A stretch of 64,000 nucleotides of DNA from Planctomycetota bacterium (GTDB lineage Bacteria > Planctomycetota > UBA1135 > UBA2386): the NCBI GenBank assembly GCA_028281765.1, contig JANQJF010000005.1:55619-119618 (forward strand). Reading direction: 5' to 3'. Shown piece after piece: positions 27,265-35,936 of this stretch. The stretch's first letter is position 1, and every line of letters begins with the position of its first letter. The translations under genes were made by a program, and so were the position numbers. The notes beneath the pieces are model-generated. The model was not told where the DNA came from and searched no databases. It saw only the letters and a list, made by a program, of their open reading frames with translations.

Positions 27265-28040
27265 ATCTCGCGTACGCGACGGGGATCACCTTCGACTACC
27301 CGGGGGTGCGCGCGCTCGACGGCGTTGACTTCTCGGTGCGCGCGGGCGAGCTCGTCTGCCTGCTCGGGCCGAACGGCTCCGGCAAGTCGACGCTGCTGCG
27401 CGTGCTGGCGGGTCTCGCCGATCCGAGTGACGGCACGGTGTCTCTGGGCGGCAGGCCGAGCCGCGGTATGTCGAGTCGCGACCGCGCGCGCACGGTTGCA
27501 GTCGTGCCGCAGGGCCTGCCGCGGATCCCGTCGCTGCACGTGCGCGACTTCGTGCTCGGAGGGCGCTACGCCCACCTGGGGCTCTGGCGCGCCGCGCGCG
27601 CCGAGGACTTCGCCGCGGTCGAAGACGCTCTGCAGCGCGTCGACGCGATGGACTGCGCCGATCGGCTGCTCGTCGGCATGTCCGGCGGCCAGCGGCAGCG
27701 GGTGCTGATCGCGCGCGCTCTCGCGCAGGGCTCGGACCTCGTGCTGTTCGACGAGCCGACGGCGTCGCTCGATCCCGAGCACCAGCTGCTCGTCATGGAT
27801 CTGGTCGTCGACCTCGTCGCCAAAGGCTGCGGCGTCGCCGTCGTGACCCACGACTTCAACCTCGCGAGCCAGTACGCGGACCGCATCGTGATGCTCGACG
27901 AAGGGCGCATCGCCGCGGCCGGTCCGGTCGACGACGTGCTGCGTCGCGAAGTGCTCGAGCCGGTCTACGGCTCCCGACTCTGGTTCGGGGCGCTGCCTGG
28001 GGATCCCGGTCGGCCGCTCGTGATCTCCTGGCGCGACTGA
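27258..28040 (+). CDS. ABC importer ATPase (FepC/BtuD type)
   Basis: A 260-residue nucleotide-binding subunit. Walker A GPNGSGKST is at residues 37-45, the Q-loop is in VVPQGLPRI, the signature is MSGGQRQRV, Walker B is LVLFDEPTASLDPEHQ and the H-loop is VVTHDFN. Its ATG overlaps the permease stop by 7 bases. It powers import by the two preceding gene products. Confidence 0.93.
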   Translation: MVDLAYATGITFDYPGVRALDGVDFSVRAGELVCLLGPNGSGKSTLLRVLAGLADPSDGTVSLGGRPSRGMSSRDRARTVAVVPQGLPRIPSLHVRDFVLGGRYAHLGLWRAARAEDFAAVEDALQRVDAMDCADRLLVGMSGGQRQRVLIARALAQGSDLVLFDEPTASLDPEHQLLVMDLVVDLVAKGCGVAVVTHDFNLASQYADRIVMLDEGRIAAAGPVDDVLRREVLEPVYGSRLWFGALPGDPGRPLVISWRD

Positions 28041-28183
28041 TTCGGCCCGCGCGAACGGCGTTTCGGCCGAGGGTGGCGTCGTCGGGAGATTCGCACCCGG
28101 TCGCGCGCCGGGCCGAATCCGGGCACAATCGAACGAGCCTCCGCACCCCGCGCCCCCTCGCACCCAGGCAACAACCCCTCCGC

Positions 28184-29371
28184 ATGCACCGTGCATCCCT
28201 GTTCTTGGCAGCCTGTCTGCCATCGATCGCGCTGACCGCGCAGACCAACTTCCCGGCGACGATCAGCGCGTCGTGCAACGGCGGCACGACCGCGTTCATG
28301 CAAGATGCGCTCGAGTCGTCCCCGGCGTCGGCGCTGGTGCCGCTCGCCGACTTCGGCGCGGCCGCGCCCGGCTCGTGCGACGCCGACGTGATGTTCTCCC
28401 ACGGCGTGTTCTGGCGTCTGTCGTCGGACACACGGCTGTCGCAGTTCTACGACACCGGGGCGGCCGGCGATCAGGGCGGCATCACGATGAGTCAGAACGC
28501 GGACAGCTGGACCGTGCGCTGGCCGGACGTGGACAACCGCGGTCTGCTCGACGCGACCTGGAACGCCTCGGTGACGTGCTGCGGCGCGACCTGTGGTCAG
28601 GTCGAGCACGAGTGGACTCTCCTCAACACGAGCAGTGCGACGCAGACGTTCGAGTTCTACGCGCACACCGACTTCGACTACGGCGTCAACTTCCGCAACG
28701 AGACGACGCCCGACGCGACCGGGGATCGGCAGATCATCCGACTCGACCCGACGTTCCCCGCACCGTGCCCCGGGCTCGCCGAGTTCTTCGGGGAGAACAT
28801 CACGAGCTGGGAGGTCGACGCGTTCCCGTTCCTGCGGGTAAAGATGACGGGCGCGACGTTCGGCGGCTTGTCCGGCCAGACGCTGCCGTTCCCGCCCGAC
28901 GACTACGAGGGCGCGATGGGTTGGACGCTGACGCTCAACGCCGGCGAGTCCACGACCGTTGTCTACACGCACGGGCAGAACTGTCTGAACTGCACCGCGC
29001 AGTCGAGCGTCTCCCTCTACGGCGCGAGCCACGGCAGCACGACGATCGGCACGAACGACACGCCGGCGCCCGGCTGCGCCGTTACCCTCGACGTCACCGG
29101 CCCGCCGAACGTCGCCGCGACGATGCTCGTAGGGGCGCCGCTGAGCGCGAACCTCCCGGGCTGCCCGCAGTGGATCCACGTCAACCCGATCTTCTCGATC
29201 CAGTCGAACCTCGACGCGTCGGGCCAGGTGGAGTTCTTGATCCCGGCAGGGACGGCGCCGTTGTTCTGCGGAGTGACGGTGTATTTCCAGGCGTTCGCAC
29301 TCAACCCGGGTGAACCGTGCATCCCGCTGCAGAACAGCTCGGGGTTCGCGGTGACCTACGGGCATCCGTAG
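28184..29371 (+). CDS. Secreted protein, unknown function
   Basis: A 395-residue exported protein with a signal peptide (LFLAACLPSIALTAQ). The mature part is Cys-containing (VTCCGATCGQVEHEW, GQNCLNCTAQSS), beta-rich and Thr-rich, typical of surface proteins. No catalytic motif or known family is recognised. The gene stands alone: 143 bp from the ABC ATPase and 166 bp before the efflux operon. Confidence 0.7.
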   Translation: MHRASLFLAACLPSIALTAQTNFPATISASCNGGTTAFMQDALESSPASALVPLADFGAAAPGSCDADVMFSHGVFWRLSSDTRLSQFYDTGAAGDQGGITMSQNADSWTVRWPDVDNRGLLDATWNASVTCCGATCGQVEHEWTLLNTSSATQTFEFYAHTDFDYGVNFRNETTPDATGDRQIIRLDPTFPAPCPGLAEFFGENITSWEVDAFPFLRVKMTGATFGGLSGQTLPFPPDDYEGAMGWTLTLNAGESTTVVYTHGQNCLNCTAQSSVSLYGASHGSTTIGTNDTPAPGCAVTLDVTGPPNVAATMLVGAPLSANLPGCPQWIHVNPIFSIQSNLDASGQVEFLIPAGTAPLFCGVTVYFQAFALNPGEPCIPLQNSSGFAVTYGHP

Positions 29372-29537
29372 TCGCGGCATCGCGGTTGCGCCGTCTCGGC
29401 GCGATCGAGTGGACACCCGGCATCCAACTTGTAGATTCTCGCGCGTGTTGAGGATCGGCGCGCGTTCGCGCGCCTCGCCGATTCGTCGTGGACTGGAGGT
29501 CGCGCGTTCGATGCGGCCATCTGCGAGAGGTGATGCG

Positions 29538-31298
29538 ATGAGGTTCTGTCTTCGAGTCCTGGTGCTCGCGACCGTCGCCGGCGGTTTCGGTGGATGCTCG
29601 AACGGCGACGAGGGGCCCGCGCCGGTGGCCCGGCGTCCTGTGACCGTCGTCACGTTGCAAGAGTCCGCGCCCGCGTCCCAGCGGCTGATCCCGGCGGTAG
29701 TCACGCCACACCGGGAAACACAGATTCCGTTCGAAGTCACGGGTCGCGTGGAGCGCATTCTCAACCTCGGCGAGGACGTCGATGGCGAGCAGGTCGATCG
29801 TTCGGGCGAGCTCGTCCAGGCCGGCGCATTCTTGGCCGAGCTGGATCCGAAGCCGTTCGAGCGTGCCCTCGTAAAGGCGCAGCAACGACTCGAGGCGGCG
29901 CGAAAGCAGCTGGCGGCGCAGGTCGTGCAGCTCGAGACCGTGCTGCCGGCCCGGCTCGAAAGCGCGAAGTCGCAGGCGGCCGCCGCGGAGCTCAATGCGA
30001 AGTACGCCAAGGACGACGTCGAGGCTTTGGTCTCCGCCGTCGACCTCGCCCGGACGACACTCGAACGGAACCGTGAGCTGCTGCCGACCGGTGCCGTGTC
30101 GGACATCGCCGTGCGCCAGTCCGAGACGAACCTCCAGGCGCAGCGCTCGCGGCTCGCGCAGGCGCGCACCCTCGTCGCGGCCCGAGAACGCGAGAACGAC
30201 GCGGCGGACGCCGCGATCGCCGAGCTCGAGGGATCGATCCAGTTGCAGACCGCGAACAACGAGGCGCAACGCGCGACGATCAAGGAACTCGAAGAGGCCG
30301 TCGAGGATGCACAGAGCGACCTCGAGGACAGCGTGCTGCGCGCGCCGTACGCCGGCCGGGTCACCGCGCGATTCGCGGGCGAGGGCAGCTTCGTGCGCGC
30401 CGGCGAGCCCGTCGTCACGCTGACGATGATGAACCCGATCGAGGTCGTCATGACGGTCTCCGGAGACGTGGACGAAGAACTCGTCGTCGGCACGGACGCG
30501 ATGATCTACCCGAGCGACCACGGTACGACCGAACTCAGTCGCGGGCTGCGCGCGACGCTCTACCAGAAGCGTGGGATCGCCGACCCGATGACGCGCACGT
30601 TCGAGCTCGGGCTCATCCTCGCGAACAAGAGACGCGGTGGCCGTTCGAATCCGGGCAACGTCCCGCAAGCGCCGTATCTGATCCCGGTCTTCGAGAACCC
30701 GCTCGATCTGCCCGGCCAGTCCGGCCTGTTCACGGTGGCCGAAGCCATCGGCGAGACCGGCGCGGAGTCCTGGGTGCTCAAGGTGCGCGGACTCGAACAG
30801 GGGGCGCGCAGCGCGGAGACACTCGAACGTGTGCTCGAGGCGGACAAGGTCGCGGTCAGTGTCGGCAGCAACACGATCCGCGTCGCGAGCTTCGGCCTCG
30901 TCGAGATCGTCGGGGACGGCATCCGTCGCGGTGATCTGCTCGTCCCGATGCCGACCGAGCAGCACGCTGCCGGCTTCGTCGTCGCGGACAACCGTTGGGT
31001 GCTGCGGCCCGGGGATCTCGTGCAGGTGGGCATCAACCGCAGTCGACACACCGCGGGCTTCTACGTGGGCGTGCAGTCGATTCGTGTTCTCGGCGGTCAA
31101 CCGACGGTGTTCGTCGTCGGGGACGGTGAGAGAGTGAAAGCCGTACCGGTCGAAGTGCGGGACTCCGTCGGCGAACGACGTCGCATCGAGTCGGCGGCGT
31201 TGCGCGCCGGGGATCGGGTCGTCGAGCGCGGCGCCCACTTCCTGATCGACGGGGACCCGGTGACGGTGGCGACCGATCGCGTCGAGGGCGCCCAGTGA
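29538..31298 (+). CDS. RND efflux periplasmic adaptor (HlyD/AcrA type) lipoprotein
   Basis: A 586-residue membrane-fusion protein, longer than the usual ~400. The lipobox is VAGGFGGC (Cys20). A first lipoyl half ends at LAELDPKPFERAL, a long coiled-coil hairpin follows (many Ala/Glu/Arg heptads from KAQQRLEAARKQL to DLEDSVLRAPYAGRV), and the second lipoyl half contains RVTARFAGEGSFVRAGEPV. It links the inner-membrane pump and the outer-membrane factor encoded next. The ATG at 29538 has GAGAGG 7 bases upstream, so I prefer it to the GTG at 29409. Confidence 0.88.
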   Translation: MRFCLRVLVLATVAGGFGGCSNGDEGPAPVARRPVTVVTLQESAPASQRLIPAVVTPHRETQIPFEVTGRVERILNLGEDVDGEQVDRSGELVQAGAFLAELDPKPFERALVKAQQRLEAARKQLAAQVVQLETVLPARLESAKSQAAAAELNAKYAKDDVEALVSAVDLARTTLERNRELLPTGAVSDIAVRQSETNLQAQRSRLAQARTLVAARERENDAADAAIAELEGSIQLQTANNEAQRATIKELEEAVEDAQSDLEDSVLRAPYAGRVTARFAGEGSFVRAGEPVVTLTMMNPIEVVMTVSGDVDEELVVGTDAMIYPSDHGTTELSRGLRATLYQKRGIADPMTRTFELGLILANKRRGGRSNPGNVPQAPYLIPVFENPLDLPGQSGLFTVAEAIGETGAESWVLKVRGLEQGARSAETLERVLEADKVAVSVGSNTIRVASFGLVEIVGDGIRRGDLLVPMPTEQHAAGFVVADNRWVLRPGDLVQVGINRSRHTAGFYVGVQSIRVLGGQPTVFVVGDGERVKAVPVEVRDSVGERRRIESAALRAGDRVVERGAHFLIDGDPVTVATDRVEGAQ

Positions 31299-34200
31299 CC
31301 GGCTTCGCGCTGAGGCGACGCGTCTTCACGATCACGCTCGCCGTCATGGCGATGCTTCTTGGCATCTCGACGTACAACAACATCTCGCGTCGCGAAGACC
31401 CGAAGATGGAGACGCGTATCGCGCTGGTCGGCTGCGAGTGGCCGGGTGCGCCGGCGCTGAAGGTCGACGAGCTCGTCGTCGACGTGTTGGAAGGAGCGAT
31501 CCAGCGAGTCGACGAGGTCCACGAGATCCGATCGACGTCGCAGGCGGGCTACGCGATCATCGAGGTCGAACTCGACAAGCACGTCACCGAAATCGACCAG
31601 GCGTGGACCGACTTGCGCAACGAGATCCGCGCGGTCGAACGCGAGCTGCCGGCCGGCGCGTCGCCGCCGTTCGTCAACTCGAACTTCGGCGACGTCTCGT
31701 CGATGTGCCTGACGATGTACCAGGTGCCGCCGCCGGGCGCCGAAGGGGATGCGATCGAGCGGGTCTACACCGATCGAGAGATGGAGGTGTTCGGCGAGCT
31801 CGTCGAAGGCGAGCTCGAGGCGATCGGCTCGGTCAGCGGCGTGACGCTCTACGGGCTCGCCGAGGAGCGCATCTACCTCGAGGTGAAGAGCGCCGACTGG
31901 GCCAAGCTCGGCGTGTCGATGGCCGAGTTCCAAGCCGCCCTCGACGACCGCAACATCGTCGTCGCGAGCGGTGAACTCGAGACGTCCGGTGGTCGCTTCA
32001 TGCTGCGATCGACCGGCGAACTCGAGTCGCTCGAAGAGTTCGGCCAGGTCGTCGTGAGCACGGACGACGCCGGTCAGCCGATTCTCCTGCGCGACCTGCC
32101 GATCCGCGTGCGGCGCGGCATCGTCGATCCCGTGTCGGAACGCGTGCGCTTCTTCGACGGCACACACCGCGTCGACCGCGCGGTCCTGCTCGGTATCGAG
32201 ATGAAGGACGGGCAGAACGTGGTGCGCATGGGGGAGGACGTGAAGGCGCGCCTCGCCCAGCTTCGGGCGGGTCGCCTGCCCCCCGATCTCGAGTTCGCGA
32301 TCGTCAACGAGCTGCCGCGCCAGGTCGACGAGCTGGTGCTCGGCTTCATCGACAACCTGTGGCAGGCGATCCTCGTCGTCCTGCTCGTCGCGCTGCTGAT
32401 GATGGGCTGGCGCCCCGCGATCGTGATGGCCGCGGCGGTGCCGCTGTGCATGGTCGCGGCGCTCGCCGTCGTGCGGCTGTTCGAGGTCGAGCTCGAGCAG
32501 TTCTCGATCGCGTCGTTGATCATCGCGCTCGGCATGATCGTCGACAACGCGATCGTCGTGTCGGACCAGGCCGCGTCCTTGATGCGCGCCGGAGAGTCCC
32601 GGTTCAACTCGGCCCTGCGGGGTGCACGCGATCTCGCGATTCCCATCCTGACGTCGACGCTGACGACGGTCGCGGCGTTCTTGCCGCTCCTGCTGATCCC
32701 CGGGGACACCGGCGAGTACATCCGATCGTTGCCGATCGTCGTGTCGACCACCCTGATCGCGAGCTACTTCGTCGCGATGGCGGTGACGCCGATTCTGTGC
32801 TTCTGGATCCTGCGCCCCGGCCGCGTGGCCGAGCAGACAGAGGGCGTGATGCTGCGCGGCTACGGTCGACTCATCCGACTCTGTCTGAAGCGCAAGGGGC
32901 TGACGCTGCTCGCAGCCGTGGTCGCGGTGCTCGGTTCGGTCTCGCTGGTGCCGATCATCGGCAATCAGTTCTTCCCCGGCGGCGTGCGCGATCAGTTTTT
33001 CGTGCACGTTCGATTGCCCAACGGCTCGACGCTCGAGCAGACCGCGGCGATCGTGTCGCGGGTCGAAGACGCGATCCTGGAGACCGCGTTCACCGAGATC
33101 GACGGCGAGCGGATTTCCCGGCTGAAGAACTCCTTCGCGTTCGTCGGGTCGGGCGGTCCGCGCCTCATGCTGACGATGGATCCGGAGACGCCGTCGCCGC
33201 GGTACGCCTTCCTGGTCGTGAACACGACGGACGCCGAGCTCTCCGCGGACTGGGCCGCCGAGCTGCGCAAGCGCGTCGCCTCGATCGCGGGGGCGCGGAT
33301 CGAAGTGCTCAACTACGTGCTCGGTCCGCCGCTGGAGTTTCCCGTCGAGTTCCGACTCTCGGGGCCGAACCCGGATCGGCTGCGCGATGCCGGCGAGGAG
33401 ATGGTGCGGTTGCTTCGCGAGGTGCGCGGCACGACCGACCCGTACCACGACTGGGGCAACGCGACGTACCAGATCGAGGTCGACATCGACGACCAACGCG
33501 TCGAACGAGCGGGTCTGAGCAATCGGGCCGTCGCGGATTCGCTGAACGGCCTGATCGCGGGGACGAACCTCACGGACTTCCGTGAGGGCGACTACACGAT
33601 TCCGGTCGTGCTGCGCCTCGACGCGGGAGAACGCCGCGATCTCGAGAGCCTCGAAGGGATCTATGTCGGCAGCGGTGCCGGCAAGGTGCCGCTCGACTCG
33701 GTCGCGACGATCCGGACGGGGTGGCAGCCTGCGACGATCGCTCGGTTCAACCGCACGCGCGCGATCACGGCGGGCTCGCAGGTCGAAGTCGGCTACTTGT
33801 CGACCGAGGTCTCGGCTGCCGCCGTGCCGGCGATGGAAGATCTCGCGCGGGCGCTTCCGGCTGGCTACTCGCTCGACGAGCTCGGCGAACAGAAGGAGGC
33901 GGCGGAAGGGCAGGCCGACATGGGGCAGGCGCTGATCATCAGCATGGCGCTGATCCTGCTCGTCTTGATCGCGCAGTACAACTCGGTGGCCAAGCCGATC
34001 GTCGTGCTCGCGGCCGTGCCGTTGGCGCTCATCGGTGCGCTGTTCGGTTTGCTCGTCAGCGGATGGCCGCTCGGCTTCATGCCGATGCTCGGCATCGTGT
34101 CGCTCGCGGGGGTCGTCATCAACAACGCCATCATCCTGATCGACTGCATCCAGGGTGACGTCGCGTCGGGGCGGGATCTGCGTGAGGCCGTGGAGCGCGC

Positions 34201-34420
34201 CGGCAAGGTACGGATGCAGCCGATCCTGCTCACGACCGCGACGACGATCGGCGGCATGGTGCCGCTCGCGCTCTTCGGCGGTCCGATGTGGGCCGGCATG
34301 TCCTACGCGATGATCTTCGGTTTGGCGTTCTCGACGGTGCTGACTCTCGTCGTCGTGCCGACGATCTACGTGACGTTCGTGGAATGGTTCGGGATGCGCG
34401 TCGTGGAGGAGGCGTCATGA
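31295..34420 (+). CDS. RND-family efflux pump inner-membrane subunit
   Basis: A 1041-residue proton-driven pump of AcrB size, with 12 membrane helices and two large periplasmic loops. LIIALGMIVDNAIVVSDQAA is the TM4 motif, where hydrophobe/amphiphile pumps usually read VDDAIV; here one Asp is Asn, so the relay residues differ. Other family blocks are LTSTLTTVAAFLPLLLIPG and GIVSLAGVVINNAIILIDCI. The GTG start overlaps the adaptor stop and its end overlaps the next start, so the tripartite pump is one coupled operon. Substrates are unknown. Confidence 0.92.
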   Translation: MTGFALRRRVFTITLAVMAMLLGISTYNNISRREDPKMETRIALVGCEWPGAPALKVDELVVDVLEGAIQRVDEVHEIRSTSQAGYAIIEVELDKHVTEIDQAWTDLRNEIRAVERELPAGASPPFVNSNFGDVSSMCLTMYQVPPPGAEGDAIERVYTDREMEVFGELVEGELEAIGSVSGVTLYGLAEERIYLEVKSADWAKLGVSMAEFQAALDDRNIVVASGELETSGGRFMLRSTGELESLEEFGQVVVSTDDAGQPILLRDLPIRVRRGIVDPVSERVRFFDGTHRVDRAVLLGIEMKDGQNVVRMGEDVKARLAQLRAGRLPPDLEFAIVNELPRQVDELVLGFIDNLWQAILVVLLVALLMMGWRPAIVMAAAVPLCMVAALAVVRLFEVELEQFSIASLIIALGMIVDNAIVVSDQAASLMRAGESRFNSALRGARDLAIPILTSTLTTVAAFLPLLLIPGDTGEYIRSLPIVVSTTLIASYFVAMAVTPILCFWILRPGRVAEQTEGVMLRGYGRLIRLCLKRKGLTLLAAVVAVLGSVSLVPIIGNQFFPGGVRDQFFVHVRLPNGSTLEQTAAIVSRVEDAILETAFTEIDGERISRLKNSFAFVGSGGPRLMLTMDPETPSPRYAFLVVNTTDAELSADWAAELRKRVASIAGARIEVLNYVLGPPLEFPVEFRLSGPNPDRLRDAGEEMVRLLREVRGTTDPYHDWGNATYQIEVDIDDQRVERAGLSNRAVADSLNGLIAGTNLTDFREGDYTIPVVLRLDAGERRDLESLEGIYVGSGAGKVPLDSVATIRTGWQPATIARFNRTRAITAGSQVEVGYLSTEVSAAAVPAMEDLARALPAGYSLDELGEQKEAAEGQADMGQALIISMALILLVLIAQYNSVAKPIVVLAAVPLALIGALFGLLVSGWPLGFMPMLGIVSLAGVVINNAIILIDCIQGDVASGRDLREAVERAGKVRMQPILLTTATTIGGMVPLALFGGPMWAGMSYAMIFGLAFSTVLTLVVVPTIYVTFVEWFGMRVVEEAS

Positions 34421-35835
34421 TCGGCAAGCACCGTGTCGTCGCGCTGGCGGGCCTGCTCTGCGGGTGTGCCGTCGGGCCGGACTACCGCGCGCCGGAGATC
34501 TCGTTTCCCGAGGCGTTCCGCGATCAAGTCGCTGCGTCGGCGAACGCGCGCGCGCTCGCGGAATGGTGGGGCGTCTTCGACGACGCGCGCCTGGGTGCAA
34601 CCGTCGAACGCGTGCTCGCGGCGAACCTCGACGTCGTCGCGGCCGTCGAGCGCGTCGAAACCGCGCGCGCCGCGTACGGTGTCGCCGCTGCCGATCGACT
34701 GCCGACGTTGGATGCGCGGGGGTCGTATCAGCGCACCCGTCCGTTCCTCGGGTTGCCCGGCCAGACCGCGCCGACGCAAGACCTTTGGTCGATCGGCGCC
34801 GGCCTGTCGTGGGAGATCGATCTCTTCGGTCGCGTGCGTCGCTCCGTCGAAGCCGCGGCTGCGGACCTGGATTCGCAGGTCGAGGATCTGCGCGATGTAC
34901 AGGTCCTGCTGATCGCCGAGACCGTCGCGACATACCTGCAGATCGTGTCGATTCAAGAGCGTCTCGAGATCGCACGGCGCAACGTCGAAGGGCAGGAGCG
35001 CAGCTTGGACATCGCCAACCGCCGTCAAGAAGCGGGCATGGCTTCGGGACTCGATCCCGCCCAGGCGCGAGTGAACCTGTTCTCGACGCAGTCGGCGGTG
35101 CCGGAGCTGGAGCTCGCGCTGCGCCGCGGACTCCATCGACTGGCGGTCCTGCAGGGTCGGGATCCTTCGACGGATCTCGGTTTGGTCGCGGATGGCGTCG
35201 CGCTCCCGGCGATGCCCGAGACGTTGATGGTCGGTGTTCCCGCCGACCTGTTGCGCAATCGCCCCGACATCCGCAGCCTCGAGCGCCAGCTCGCCGCGCA
35301 GACGGCGCGGGTCGGCGCCGCGACGGCCACGCTGTATCCGGCGATCAACCTGTCCGGCGCGTGGGATTGGCTCGCGCGTTCGCCGAGCAGCCTGTTCGAC
35401 GCGGGCACCGGGTCCGGCGACATCGGGCCGCTCGTGTCGCTGCCGATCTTCAACGCGGGACGTCTGCGCTCCCGCGTGCGCGCCGAAGAGGCGGCCGTGC
35501 GACAGATCGACGCCGCGTTGCGCCAGCGCGTGCTCGTCGCACAAGAAGAGGTCGAGAACGCGCTTGTCGCGATCGTGCGCGACCGGCGTCAGGTCGTGCT
35601 GCTGCGTGACGCGGTGGCTGCGGCTCGCGAGTCGGTCGCGTTGTCGCGGCAGCTCTACACGTCCGGTCAGTCGGACTTCCAGAACGTGCTCGACGCGGAG
35701 CGCAGTCTGTTTTCGCTCGAAGACCAGCTCGCGAGCGTGCGCCTCGCGGCACTACTCGATTTGGTCGAGCTCTACCGCGCGATCGGCGGCGGATGGGGCG
35801 GCGCGTCTCGAGAGATCACCAACGTCGGAAAATGA
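34417..35835 (+). CDS. Outer-membrane efflux factor (NodT/TolC type) lipoprotein
   Basis: A 472-residue outer-membrane channel. The lipobox lies in LAGLLCGC (Cys17), followed by the NodT-family AVGPDYRAP. Two repeated helical halves include DVVAAVERVETARAAYG and TVATYLQIVSIQERLEIARR, with the DLLRNRPDIRSLERQLAA hallmark in the second half. ATGA overlap with the pump gene. It completes the drug or metabolite export system. Confidence 0.92.
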   Translation: MIGKHRVVALAGLLCGCAVGPDYRAPEISFPEAFRDQVAASANARALAEWWGVFDDARLGATVERVLAANLDVVAAVERVETARAAYGVAAADRLPTLDARGSYQRTRPFLGLPGQTAPTQDLWSIGAGLSWEIDLFGRVRRSVEAAAADLDSQVEDLRDVQVLLIAETVATYLQIVSIQERLEIARRNVEGQERSLDIANRRQEAGMASGLDPAQARVNLFSTQSAVPELELALRRGLHRLAVLQGRDPSTDLGLVADGVALPAMPETLMVGVPADLLRNRPDIRSLERQLAAQTARVGAATATLYPAINLSGAWDWLARSPSSLFDAGTGSGDIGPLVSLPIFNAGRLRSRVRAEEAAVRQIDAALRQRVLVAQEEVENALVAIVRDRRQVVLLRDAVAAARESVALSRQLYTSGQSDFQNVLDAERSLFSLEDQLASVRLAALLDLVELYRAIGGGWGGASREITNVGK

Positions 35836-35936
35836 CCTGGACCCGAGGCGGGGGTGAGTTCGGGGACTAGCGTGCGATGTCGTCCCTAAGAGAGAATCGT
35901 GGGGACGCTCGTCCTGTCCCTGCTCACGGATTCTCG

